Assembly (NCBI GenBank): GCA_036010965.1
Contig: DASCMO010000072.1
Span: 1 to 59,837 of the forward strand
Length of the DNA stretch: 59,837 bases
Source: GCA-2686265 sp036010965
Lineage (GTDB): Bacteria > Planctomycetota > UBA1135 > GCA-002686595
Direction: 5' to 3'
Under the pieces are notes generated by a model, which was given only the letters and a program-made list of their open reading frames with translations, ran no database searches and was not told the origin of the DNA. Below are positions 1 to 8,059 of the stretch, in pieces (positions within the stretch are counted from its first letter, which is position 1; the number at the start of each line of letters is the position of its first letter). Made by a program: the position numbers and the translations under genes.

Positions 1-1351
1 CGCCCTTCCCCCGGCGCCGGTCATCGAGGACGAGGCGAACCCTCACGGCGAGGCACCGGCGAGCGGTGGCTGGGGCCACGGCGGGTCCATCTTCACCAAG
101 GTCATGAACGCCAAGCGCCGCGGTGCGCGGGCCGTGCTCGTGGCCCAGCACCCCGACGACACCGGCGCGGCGCTGCTGGCCTTCGACCCCAGTCGAGGTG
201 CGAGGGCCGGGATCCCGGCCCTCTTCATCGACGCACGCCTGGCGCAGCGGCTGGTGCCCGACTATGTCGAGCGCGTGCAGGCCGCTGATCGCGCGGCCTG
301 CTCGGCCTCGCCGCCCGCCGCCGACCCCGGCCTGCGCGTGGCGCTCGAGAGCGACGTGCGACGCGAGAGGGGGACGGCCCACAACGTGCTGGGCGTGCTG
401 CGCGGGCGCGGTGGACCGACGGTGGTCGTGGGAGCGCACTTCGATCACCTCGGTCGCGGCGGGACCGGCTCCCTCGCTCGCGACGGCTTGGGCCAGATCC
501 ACAACGGCGCCGATGACAACGCCAGCGGCAGCGCCGTGGTCCTGGAGCTCGCGCGCACCCACACCCGTCGCTCGCGTCCGCCGGCCGGCGATGTGATCTT
601 CGCCCTCTGGTCGGGAGAGGAGCTCGGCCTGCTGGGTAGCGACCACTGGTGCGCCCACCCGACCGTGCCCCTCGAGGAGGTGGCGGCCAACCTGAACCTT
701 GACATGGTCGGGCGTGCCGGTGCTGGGGCCTTGACGATCCTGGGAGCTGGCACCTCGCCGTCCTTCGCGGACTGGATGGATGGGGCCGGAGCGGCGGCCG
801 GCCTCGAGCTCGCGGTCTCCCTTTCGGGCCAGGGCATCGGCGGCAGCGATCACCAGAGTTTCCTGCGTCGCGCCATCCCGGCCCTGCACCTGTTCAGCGG
901 GCTGCACCCCGACTACCACCGGCCGAGCGATGACACGTCCGGCTTCGAGGCCGAGGGAGCGGCGCGCGTCTGCGTCCTGGCCCTCGACCTGATCGACCGC
1001 ATGCAGAGCGAGAGCGAGCTCGTTTACAGCGAGCCCCTGCGCGAGGCGGGGGAGGGCGACCAGCGTCGCTCGCGCAGCTTCCGGGTGCGCTTTGGCACCG
1101 TCCCCGACTACGCATGGGACGGGGCGGGCCTGCGCCTGGCCGGAACCTCCGCCGGCAGCCCGGCCGAGAAGGCCGGCATGCTCGCGGGGGACGTGCTGGT
1201 GGCTGTGGGGGACATGGAGATCGAGACGATGTACGACTTCGTCTACTTCCTTCAGGTCCACAAGCCCGGCGACGTCGTGCGCGCGGTGTTCGAGCGCGAC
1301 GGCCGCGAGCAGAGCACCCTCGTTACCCTCGAATCGCGCGACGTCGAGTAG
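1..1351 (+). CDS. M28-family zinc aminopeptidase with C-terminal PDZ domain (5' partial)
   Basis: The reading frame is open from base 2, so the N-terminus lies outside the window. The visible part begins with a PA-like insert segment (RGARAVLVAQHPD). The M28 metallopeptidase core follows: HFDHLG supplies the first zinc ligand, NGADDNASG the bridging Asp, WSGEELGLLGS the catalytic Glu pair, NLDMVGR another zinc-ligand Asp, and SGLHPDYHRPSDD the last His. A PDZ-like domain (GSPAEKAGMLAGDVLVAVG) closes the protein. Family knowledge: such proteins are exported aminopeptidases that trim peptides in the periplasm or outside the cell, and the PDZ domain recognises C-termini or unfolded segments. All metal ligands appear intact. 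The stop is TAG at 1349-1351. The convergent neighbour ends 24 bp away. Confidence 0.9.
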   Translation, partial: ALPPAPVIEDEANPHGEAPASGGWGHGGSIFTKVMNAKRRGARAVLVAQHPDDTGAALLAFDPSRGARAGIPALFIDARLAQRLVPDYVERVQAADRAACSASPPAADPGLRVALESDVRRERGTAHNVLGVLRGRGGPTVVVGAHFDHLGRGGTGSLARDGLGQIHNGADDNASGSAVVLELARTHTRRSRPPAGDVIFALWSGEELGLLGSDHWCAHPTVPLEEVAANLNLDMVGRAGAGALTILGAGTSPSFADWMDGAGAAAGLELAVSLSGQGIGGSDHQSFLRRAIPALHLFSGLHPDYHRPSDDTSGFEAEGAARVCVLALDLIDRMQSESELVYSEPLREAGEGDQRRSRSFRVRFGTVPDYAWDGAGLRLAGTSAGSPAEKAGMLAGDVLVAVGDMEIETMYDFVYFLQVHKPGDVVRAVFERDGREQSTLVTLESRDVE

Positions 1352-1375
1352 GGCCGCGCCGATCGCCGGCGAGGC

Positions 1376-2488
1376 TCAGTCGCGCCACTCGGCGATGAAG
1401 ACGTTCGTGTCCCCCGCGGGGCCGTCGCCGCGGTTGCTGGAGAACGCCAGGTAGCGTCCGTCGCGGCTGAACATCGGGAAGCTGTCGAAGTTCTTGCCGG
1501 GGCCCCCGTCGAAGTGGGTGATGCGCTCCAGGCGGCGCCCCGTGACGTCGATCGCGAAGAGCTCGAAGTCGATACCGTTCTCGGGACCGTCGTGGTGGTT
1601 GGACGAGAAGATGATGCGCCGGTCGTCGGGGAAGAAGTACGGCGCCCAGTTGGCGCCGCCCAGGTCGGTCACCTGGAAGCGGCCGCTGCCGTCGGGGCGG
1701 ATGATCGCGACCTCCATCGTGTGCGGGCGCACGAGGTCGTGGGCGAGCAGGTCGCGGTAGCGATCGTGCTCCGCTTGGAGGTTCTCCTCGTCGAAGGCGG
1801 TCGCGCGGAAGACCAGCCAGCGGCCGTCGTGGCTGAAGAAGGCGCCGCCGTCGTAGCCGAGCTCACGCGTGACCTGGCGCGGGTTCTGGCCCTCGATGTC
1901 GGTGATCCACAGCTCCACGTCGCCGGAGCGCGTAGAGGTGAAGACGATCTGATCACCGCGCGGGGAGACCGTGGCCTCGGCGTCGTAGCCTGGCCCGCCG
2001 ATCAGCACGCGCTCTGTCCCCGAGGTCAGGTGCTGCTGGTAGATGTCGTACTCGGGATAGAGGGCCCAGGCGTAGCCCTTCGAGCGATCCGGCCTGGGCG
2101 GGCACTCCTCGTGGACTGCCTGGGTCGAGGCGTACAGGACGTGCTCGTCTCCGGGGAGGAAATAGGCGCAGGTCGTGGTACCGCGCCCGTTCGAGATCTG
2201 GCGCGATGTGCCCAGGGCGTCCATCACGAAGATGCGGTCGCAATCCACGCCGTCCCAGCGGCGTTGCATGGACAGCTGGCCGCCGCGGAAGCTGAAGTAG
2301 GCCTCGGCGTTCTCGCCTCCATCGGTGAGTTGCCAGAGGTGGGCGAAGTGCTCCTCCCCGGGCTGGATCAGGTGATCGGCGGGGCGCGCGCTCTCGAGCA
2401 GAAGGTCCACCGGACCGGTGGCCCGGCAGGAGGTGGCGCACAGGAAGAGCAGGCAAGACAGGACGAGAGTGGGGTTGGTGCGGTTCAT
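1376..2488 (-). CDS. TolB-like PD40 beta-propeller lipoprotein
   Basis: The protein has 370 residues. The N-terminus (LVLSCLLFLCATSC) is a lipoprotein signal with Cys at about residue 21. The rest holds repeated PD40/TolB-type blades of the form SPRGDQIVFTSTRSGDVELW, SHDGRWLVFRAT, FPDDRRIIFSSNHHDG and SRDGRYLAFSSNRGDG. Such propellers act as protein-interaction scaffolds or periplasmic sensors. There is no Pal, TolA or TolR gene nearby, so this is unlikely to be the canonical Tol-Pal TolB. It is convergent with the M28 peptidase gene and lies 45 bp downstream of yidD on the same strand, so it may be the last gene of that transcript. The function is not known. Confidence 0.8.
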   Translation of the reverse strand: MNRTNPTLVLSCLLFLCATSCRATGPVDLLLESARPADHLIQPGEEHFAHLWQLTDGGENAEAYFSFRGGQLSMQRRWDGVDCDRIFVMDALGTSRQISNGRGTTTCAYFLPGDEHVLYASTQAVHEECPPRPDRSKGYAWALYPEYDIYQQHLTSGTERVLIGGPGYDAEATVSPRGDQIVFTSTRSGDVELWITDIEGQNPRQVTRELGYDGGAFFSHDGRWLVFRATAFDEENLQAEHDRYRDLLAHDLVRPHTMEVAIIRPDGSGRFQVTDLGGANWAPYFFPDDRRIIFSSNHHDGPENGIDFELFAIDVTGRRLERITHFDGGPGKNFDSFPMFSRDGRYLAFSSNRGDGPAGDTNVFIAEWRD

Positions 2489-2533
2489 CGGTGGGCGAGA
2501 GCCTAGCGCGGCGAGCGCCCGGGCCGCAATCCG

Positions 2534-2782
2534 CTAGCTCGACCTGTCGTCGCCGTCCGCGCCCGGAGGTACGGGATCGAAGCCGCCCTTGCCGAAGGGG
2601 TGGCAGCGCAGGAGGCGCCAGAGGGACAGGGCGACGCCGCGCCACAGGCCGTGGACTCCGATGGCCTCCTCGGCGTAGGCGCTGCAGGTCGGCCGGAAGC
2701 GGCAGATGGGCGGCGTGATGGGCGAGAGGAAGCGCCGGTAGAGGCGGATGGGCGCCACGGCAGCTCTGCGCAGGAGGTTCAC
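2534..2782 (-). CDS. yidD: Membrane protein insertion efficiency factor YidD
   Basis: This 82-residue protein starts at GTG 2782-2780, which overlaps the TGA of rnpA (GTGA). It has the family core: IRLYRRFLSPITPPICRFRPTCSAYAEEA, then GVALSLWRLLRCHPFGKGGFDPVP. These contain the CRFxPTCSxYAxEA and RCxPFxxGGxDPVP signatures. YidD is a small amphipathic protein at the inner membrane that helps YidC insert membrane proteins. The rnpA-yidD order matches most bacteria, although yidC is not next here. The short acidic tail (PPGADGDDRSS) is ordinary. The coupling to rnpA implies co-expression. Confidence 0.95.
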   Translation of the reverse strand: MNLLRRAAVAPIRLYRRFLSPITPPICRFRPTCSAYAEEAIGVHGLWRGVALSLWRLLRCHPFGKGGFDPVPPGADGDDRSS

Positions 2783-3156
2783 GAACTCTCCGCGGCGGTC
2801 TTCTCGCCGTGGCGCCGCCAGGCCTTGGCCACCAGGGCCACGAGCTCCTTGCGCGTTCGCTCGAGGGTCGGCTCGAGGGCCTTCTCGGCCGGGATGAGCA
2901 CCACGTCGATCCCCGGCGGCAGCGCGTTCAACTCGAGGCGGAAGGCCTCGCGAAAGATGCGCCGCACGCGGTTGCGGCGCACGGCGTGGCGCCAGATGGA
3001 GCGGCCCACCGAGAGGCCCAGGCGCGTGTGCTGCAGGCCGTTGGGGACGACCACCACCCGCAGGAGCGCCCCCCGCGCCCTGGACCCCTGGCGGTAGGCA
3101 CGCGTGAAGTCGCGCGTGCTCTTGATGCGGTGGTGGGGTCGAAAACGCAGCTTCAT
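2779..3156 (-). CDS. rnpA: Ribonuclease P protein component
   Basis: This 125-residue protein binds the RNase P RNA and helps cleave 5' leaders from pre-tRNA. The N-terminus (LRFRPHHRIKSTRDFTRAYRQG) and the basic RNR motif (RHAVRRNRVRRIFREAFR) are diagnostic. The ATG is at 3156-3154. The leader on this strand is about 50 nt, starting from a TATCCT box (plus-strand AGGATA, 3210-3215) shared with the divergent gene. In most bacteria rpmH (L34) sits immediately upstream. Here the upstream 69 bp contain no L34-like peptide, so the usual rpmH-rnpA pair is broken. Confidence 0.96.
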   Translation of the reverse strand: MKLRFRPHHRIKSTRDFTRAYRQGSRARGALLRVVVVPNGLQHTRLGLSVGRSIWRHAVRRNRVRRIFREAFRLELNALPPGIDVVLIPAEKALEPTLERTRKELVALVAKAWRRHGEKTAAESS

Positions 3157-3207
3157 CCGGGTTCCTCGCGAGGGATGGAGGGCGGCGCCGGGGCCCCCGC
3201 CCGGCGT

Positions 3208-3216
3208 GTAGGATAC
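3208..3216. promoter_or_regulatory. Bidirectional -10 element between rnpA and the lat operon
   Basis: The 9-mer GTAGGATAC reads TAGGAT on the plus strand and TATCCT on the minus strand. Both match the -10 style seen before other genes in this window. It lies 11 nt before a TTG start of the plus-strand gene and about 53 nt before rnpA. No clear -35 is visible. The assignment is by pattern only. Confidence 0.4.
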
Positions 3217-3225
3217 GCTGCGGAC

Positions 3226-4494
3226 TTGGACGAGCGGAGGCGAACGCAGGGAGAGAGCGCGAACTGGATCGGCGGGGCATGGCGGCCCGCCGTGGCGGGG
3301 GACTCCTTTGCCGCGGGCGCGGGGGGGCGCGCGCGTGCTGGCGGCCGCGAGGGCTCATGGCCCCGCTCCACCGCCGAGGACCTGGCCCTGGCGCGGGCCG
3401 AGGCCGGAGCCGGGGCCAGCGTGTGGCGCGCCCTCGATCCCGGCAGGCGCCGGACGGTCCTGCAGGGCTCCCTGATCCGCCTGGCCCACGCCGGAGAGGA
3501 GCTGGGCCGGGATCTCGGCCTGGGGCCCGGTGACGGCGAGCCCGCCCTCTGCGACGGCCTGGAGCGCCTGGAGACGACCCTGGTCGAGGGCGCGAGCGCA
3601 CCCGATGCCGCGGGCACCTTCACCCTCGTGCGTGCCGCGGCGGCTGTGGGCCTCGACGGGCTCTGCCGCACCGTCCTCGAGACCCTGGCCGGGGGCGGGG
3701 CCCTGCTACTCCTCTCCGATCCGGCCTGGCCCGCGGCGGCGCTTGCCGTGGCCCGCTCGCTCGACGAGGCCGGTCTCCCCCCGGGCGTCCTGTCCCTCCT
3801 GCACGACGATGGCCTGACGGTCCTGCGCGCGGCCCTGGGCCGCTCCGACCTGGGCCGGGTGCGCCTCTCCGGTCCACCCGAGTTGTGCGAGCGCGTGCGG
3901 CGGGCGGCGAGCGGTGCCCTGCAGCCCTTCGGTGCGGGGGTGATCGACCTCGCCGAGTCGCCCCTCGACCTGTGCTCGCCCGCCAACAGCACCGCCTTCG
4001 TCCTGGGGGACGAGGACCCGCGCGCGGCGGCCCTCGCCCTGGTCGAGCGTTCCATGGGGCCGGCGGCGTCTTTCTCCGGCCAACGCGACGGGCAGGTGGG
4101 TAGGGCCGTCGTGCACCAGCGCCTGTTCTCCGAACTGACCGTCGCCCTGCTGGAGGCCGTCGACGCCCTCGGCCCGCCGGCGGCCCTGCTCGACCCCGGT
4201 CTCGCCCACGAGCGCCAGGAGCGCCTGCGCCTCGGTATGGACGAGGGCGCCACCCTCCTACGCGGCTCTCCGGGGTCCGCGGCGGGGTCGCGTGGGGTCA
4301 GCGGGGAGGGTATCCTTTCCCCTTGCGTCTTCACGAATGTGGAGCCCGGCATGCGCCTGGCGGCAGCACGGAGGCCGATACCCATGCTGTGCCTCCTGCG
4401 GGCCCACGACGACGCAGCGGCGCGTGCCCTGGCCCTCGACCTCGACCACTCCGCGCCCTCCGCGAGCGCGAGCGACCCGACCCTTCGCCCATGA
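3226..4494 (+). CDS. Aldehyde-dehydrogenase-like protein, active-site residues lost and C-terminus truncated
   Basis: About 422 residues from TTG 3226 (alternative ATG 3175). The start NWIGGAWRPAVAGDSF and the segment ILSPCVFTNVEPGMRLA align with the ALDH superfamily, closest in style to glutamate-semialdehyde/RocA-type enzymes. The catalytic Cys position (GQKCSA in relatives) reads SGQRDGQ, with Asp at 4087-4089. The ExGGK region reads LDLCSPANS. The EEIFGP motif reads RRPIPM. The protein stops soon after it, lacking the last roughly 85 residues that include the oligomerisation strand. Codon usage stays GC3-rich and there are no internal stops, so it is maintained as an ORF. Its TGA overlaps the lat ATG (ATGA). 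Inference: a pseudoenzyme or a decaying gene, but not an active dehydrogenase. Confidence 0.7.
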   Translation: MDERRRTQGESANWIGGAWRPAVAGDSFAAGAGGRARAGGREGSWPRSTAEDLALARAEAGAGASVWRALDPGRRRTVLQGSLIRLAHAGEELGRDLGLGPGDGEPALCDGLERLETTLVEGASAPDAAGTFTLVRAAAAVGLDGLCRTVLETLAGGGALLLLSDPAWPAAALAVARSLDEAGLPPGVLSLLHDDGLTVLRAALGRSDLGRVRLSGPPELCERVRRAASGALQPFGAGVIDLAESPLDLCSPANSTAFVLGDEDPRAAALALVERSMGPAASFSGQRDGQVGRAVVHQRLFSELTVALLEAVDALGPPAALLDPGLAHERQERLRLGMDEGATLLRGSPGSAAGSRGVSGEGILSPCVFTNVEPGMRLAAARRPIPMLCLLRAHDDAAARALALDLDHSAPSASASDPTLRP

Positions 4495-5810
4495 CCGAAC
4501 CCCAGCGCGTACACGAGATCCTGGCCCGCCACCAGCTCGCCGACGGCTTCCCGATGGTCATGGACCTGGCGCGCTCCCACGGCTCGTACCTGCACGACGC
4601 GCGTTCGGGAGAGGAGTTCCTCGACTTCTTCACCTGCTTCGCGAGCTGGCCTATCGGCTACTCCCACCCGAGCCTGGCCGAGCCGGCCTTCGTCGAGGAG
4701 CTGACCCTGGCGGCCTCCAACAACCCGGCCAACTCCGACCTCTACACGACCCAGATGGCGGACTTCGTCGAGGCCTTCGCGACGCGCGTCACGCCTCCTG
4801 AGTACCCGCACCACTTCTGGGTCGCCGGCGGCGCACTGGCGGTCGAGAACGCCCTCAAGGCTGCCTTCGACTGGAAGGCCCACAAGCTCGGCGTGGAGGC
4901 GGTCGAGGACGGGAACGCCCTGGTGGTGATGCACTTCCACGAGGCGTTCCACGGTCGCAGCGGCTACACCCTGAGCCTCACGAACACCGACCGTACCAAG
5001 ATCGAGCTGTACCCCAAGTTCGACTGGCCGCGCATCTTCAACCCCAAGGTGGAGTTCGATCTCTCCGGCGCGGTCATCGGCGACCCCGCTGCTGACGAGG
5101 CGTGCGCCGTGGCGGAGATGGAGGCGGCCTTCGAGCGCTACGCCGGTCGCGTCGCGGCCATCATCATCGAGCCCATGCAGGGCGAGGGCGGAGACCATCA
5201 CTTTCGCAGCGAGTTCCTGGCCACCTTGCGGCGGCTGGCTGACACCCACGAGGCCTTGCTGATCTTCGACGAGGTCCAGACGGGCTTCTTTGGCAGTGGC
5301 GAGCCCTGGCTATGGCAGACCAAGGGCGTGGCTCCGGACCTGGTGGCCTTCGGCAAGAAGAGTCAGGTCTGCGGTTTCTATTCCAACGGTCGCATCGACG
5401 AGGTGGAGCAGAACGTCTTCCGCCGCTCAGGCCGCATCAACTCCACCTGGGGCTCGAACCTGGTGGACATGGTGCGCTGCCGTCGCTTCATCGAGATCAT
5501 CGAGCAGGAGCGTCTGGGCGAGAACGTGGCCCAGCGCGGCGCGGAATTTGTCGAGGGTCTGCGCGAGCTGGCCGGGGACCGCGACCAGATCTCCAACGTG
5601 CGTGGCGTCGGCTCCCTGGTGGCCTTCACCCTCGACAGCGCGGGCCTGCGCGAGCAGGTCCTGGGGGACATGCGCGAGCGGCGCCTGCTGGCTCTCCCGA
5701 GCGGTGAGCGCGCCATCCGCTTCCGCATGCCCCTGGTGGTGGGTGAGGACGAGGTGCGCCTGGCCCTCGAGCGCATCGCGGCCTGCGTGCCCTCGGGCAT
5801 TGGCGCCTGA
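4491..5810 (+). CDS. lat: L-lysine 6-transaminase (PLP-dependent, class III)
   Basis: This 439-residue protein transfers the epsilon-amino group of lysine to 2-oxoglutarate, giving 2-aminoadipate 6-semialdehyde and glutamate in the cytoplasm. Diagnostic segments are FTCFASWPIGYSHP, HHFWVAGGALAVENALKAAFDW, MHFHEAFHGRSGYTLSLTNTD, IIEPMQGEGGDHHFR, IFDEVQTGFFGSGEPW and the PLP-lysine region AFGKKSQVCGF (Lys289/290). The length is close to that of Mycobacterium LAT (449). The ATG overlaps the TGA of the upstream ALDH-like gene, so translation is probably coupled. The ALDH7-type gene at 25.2 kb would take the semialdehyde product onward. Confidence 0.92.
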   Translation: MTEPQRVHEILARHQLADGFPMVMDLARSHGSYLHDARSGEEFLDFFTCFASWPIGYSHPSLAEPAFVEELTLAASNNPANSDLYTTQMADFVEAFATRVTPPEYPHHFWVAGGALAVENALKAAFDWKAHKLGVEAVEDGNALVVMHFHEAFHGRSGYTLSLTNTDRTKIELYPKFDWPRIFNPKVEFDLSGAVIGDPAADEACAVAEMEAAFERYAGRVAAIIIEPMQGEGGDHHFRSEFLATLRRLADTHEALLIFDEVQTGFFGSGEPWLWQTKGVAPDLVAFGKKSQVCGFYSNGRIDEVEQNVFRRSGRINSTWGSNLVDMVRCRRFIEIIEQERLGENVAQRGAEFVEGLRELAGDRDQISNVRGVGSLVAFTLDSAGLREQVLGDMRERRLLALPSGERAIRFRMPLVVGEDEVRLALERIAACVPSGIGA

Positions 5811-5898
5811 CTGCCTCGCTCGACTGCGCCCTGCCTCGAACCCGGGCCCGGCGCCTGCGCGCCGCGGTCGGTCAGCGAGGGTCGCGCTGGAGGGGGCC

Positions 5899-6933
5899 CT
5901 ACTGGGCACGCAGGCGCAGCTGACCGCAGGCGGCGTCGCTCAGCGCGCCGCGCGAGTGGCGCACAGTGGCGACCAGGCCGGCGTCGGTGAGCTGGGACCG
6001 GAAGGCCTCGACGGCGACGGGGGAGGGCCGGCGGAAGCCGGAGGCCTCGACGACGTTGAAGGGGATCAGGTTGATCGAGCAGCGCCGGGACACCAGGCGC
6101 GCGGCGAGGGCTGCGGCGTGCTCGCTCGTGTCGGTCACGCCGCCGAGCAGCACGACCTCGTAGGTCACCTCGCGGCCCGTGCGCTCGAACCAGTCGTCCC
6201 CGGCCAGGAGGACCTCCTCCACCGGCGTCCCGCGCATGGCGGGCACGAGCTCGTCGCGCTGCTCGTCGAAGGGCGTGTGGAGGGAGATCGCGAGCTGGAA
6301 GGGCGGGCGTTTCGGCGCCAGGCGCCGCAGGCGCTCGGGGAAGCCGACGGTCGAGACCGTCACGCTGCGCCCGCCCAGGCCGAAGGGGCCGCGTACGCGC
6401 TCGAGGGCCGCGAGCAAGGCGTCGATGTTGAGGAAGGGCTCGCCGATACCCATCACGACCGCGCGCGAGATGCGCCCGACGGCGCGGCCGCGAACGAACT
6501 GCTCGGTGATCTCGTGCGCCGAGAGGTTGCGCTGTAGGCCGTCTCGGCCCGAGGCGCAGAAGGGGCAGGCTACCGGACAGCCGACCTGGGTCGAGACGCA
6601 CAGGGTCGCTCCGCGCCGCGAGCGCGCTGAGCGCGGCGGGATGTGGACGGTCTCGATGCTCGCGGCGACCCCGCGCTCGTCGGGAAAGGCCAGCAGCAGG
6701 CGCGTGGTGCCATCGGCACTCTGCACTGCGTCGCGCTGCTCGGAGGCCAGGATCGGGAGCTTGGCAGTCAGGCGCTCCCTCAGGCGTCCGGGCAGGGACG
6801 TCATGGCGGTGTAGTCGAGGGTGCCGGCCGTGAGCACCTGATCGGTGATCACCCGGGCGTGGAACGCTTGCCCGCCGGCGGCCACGACCCACCGCTCGAG
6901 TTCCTCGTCGGAGAGGGCCAGGAGGCTCGCCAC
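5899..6933 (-). CDS. rlmN: 23S rRNA (adenine2503-C2)-methyltransferase, radical SAM
   Basis: This 344-residue enzyme methylates C2 of A2503 in 23S rRNA, and in many bacteria A37 of some tRNAs. The radical SAM cluster motif is CPVACPFC. The preceding TLCVSTQVGC carries the extra conserved Cys, and the mechanistic Cys near the C-terminus is in RGALSDAACGQL. MGIGEPFLN is the SAM-binding GEP-type motif. SISLHTPFDEQRDELVP-like family text appears as AISLHTPFDEQRDELVPAMRG. The start is GTG 6933. It follows the DHH gene by only 6 bp on the same strand, so the two are probably one operon. Confidence 0.95.
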   Translation of the reverse strand: MASLLALSDEELERWVVAAGGQAFHARVITDQVLTAGTLDYTAMTSLPGRLRERLTAKLPILASEQRDAVQSADGTTRLLLAFPDERGVAASIETVHIPPRSARSRRGATLCVSTQVGCPVACPFCASGRDGLQRNLSAHEITEQFVRGRAVGRISRAVVMGIGEPFLNIDALLAALERVRGPFGLGGRSVTVSTVGFPERLRRLAPKRPPFQLAISLHTPFDEQRDELVPAMRGTPVEEVLLAGDDWFERTGREVTYEVVLLGGVTDTSEHAAALAARLVSRRCSINLIPFNVVEASGFRRPSPVAVEAFRSQLTDAGLVATVRHSRGALSDAACGQLRLRAQ

Positions 6934-6939
6934 GGCCCC

Positions 6940-7887
6940 TCAGCTCGGGCCGATGGTGCTCACAAGCTCCCCGGCGATCTCGGCTGCCACCCGCCGCGCT
7001 TCATCGAGCGACTCGGGGTTGGCGCCGCCCACAGCGCGGTGGCCGCCGCCCCCGTAGCGTTCCATGATCTCCCCGATGTGTCGCCCCTCCTCCCCGGGCG
7101 GGTTCCAGGGGTTCTCGCCGCAGGTCACGTGGAAGCCCGATCGGGTCGGGATGACACCCACCGAGTAGCGGATCCGCGGGTGGTGGTAGAAGGCGGCGAA
7201 GCGCTCGCGACGGATCTTGCTGCTCGACGCATCGTAGAGCAGCACTCCCTCGCGCTCGCCGACCACGGTCTGAGGGAACTGCTCGAGGGCGCGGTCGCGG
7301 TTGCGCGCCGCGCGCTGGTGGGCCTTCTCCACGGTGGACGAGGTGGCGACCTGATCGAGGTCCTGTTCGATCAGCGCGCCGACGATGTCATCGATCCAAT
7401 CGTTGTTGGGGGCGACGGTCAGGGCGCGCGAGATGCGCAGGGCCGGCTCGTCGCCGAAGATCGCCTGGTCGACGCTGTCGTACTGTGCGGCGTCGACGAT
7501 GTCCGACCAGTGCGACATCTCCTCGAAGCGCTCGCTCGGCTCACAGCCCCAGTGCTCCCGGGCGTGGCGCAGGATCAGCGGCGGGCACGAGGGAGAGGCC
7601 TCGTCCCAGGCCCAGCGCTCGGAGGGGGTGTAGCGCGCACGCAGCTCGGGCGTGAGGAAGGTGGTCGGGTGATGGTCGAACCAGTACTGCGCATCGGGAT
7701 GGAAGTGGAAATCGACGATCGCGAAGCGGGTGCCTGCGCCGAAGTTCTCCCAGTCCCGGCGCTGGTCGTAGTTCACGCTCTGCCAGGTGCACTCTTCGCT
7801 GCGGTGCTCGCGCAGGAGAGCGGCCAGGATCGCGGCGGAGCACAATCCGTCGAAGTCGCGGTGGTAGTGGATGCAGAGGGAGTCCAT
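6940..7887 (-). CDS. DHH-superfamily phosphoesterase
   Basis: About 315 residues from ATG 7887-7885. It has the DHH metal motifs HYHRDFDG, VDFHFH and DHHPTT, and a C-terminal DHHA1-like glycine motif GGGGHRAVGG. The superfamily includes RecJ, nanoRNases, c-di-AMP phosphodiesterases and pyrophosphatases. The DHHA1 motif suggests a nucleotide or short-RNA substrate, but the exact one cannot be read from sequence. The longer frame upstream of 7887 is Arg/Pro-rich and lacks the family fold, so this start is preferred. A TATCCT-type -10 (plus-strand AGGATA, 7972-7977) lies upstream, giving a leader of about 78 nt. It is followed by rlmN after 6 bp. Confidence 0.85.
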   Translation of the reverse strand: MDSLCIHYHRDFDGLCSAAILAALLREHRSEECTWQSVNYDQRRDWENFGAGTRFAIVDFHFHPDAQYWFDHHPTTFLTPELRARYTPSERWAWDEASPSCPPLILRHAREHWGCEPSERFEEMSHWSDIVDAAQYDSVDQAIFGDEPALRISRALTVAPNNDWIDDIVGALIEQDLDQVATSSTVEKAHQRAARNRDRALEQFPQTVVGEREGVLLYDASSSKIRRERFAAFYHHPRIRYSVGVIPTRSGFHVTCGENPWNPPGEEGRHIGEIMERYGGGGHRAVGGANPESLDEARRVAAEIAGELVSTIGPS

Positions 7888-8059
7888 CTGGAACGGGGAA
7901 GGGGTGCGTGGCGGGGTGGGCAGGGCTCGCTGCCCCGGGCCGAATGAGCTTTCCCGAGCTCGTGGGGCCCGAGGATAACGAGCCGATCCCCTCGCCCGCC
8001 AGAGTAGGCAAGAGCCGGTCGGCGCGCGGCAGAAGCCGCGACCGGTTGCCCTGGGCGCG

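Noticed and set aside
5811..5898. Possible tRNA-like sequence with CGAACCCGGG in the lat-rlmN gap
   Set aside because: No cloverleaf can be drawn from the 88-bp gap and no T-arm/acceptor pairing is present.
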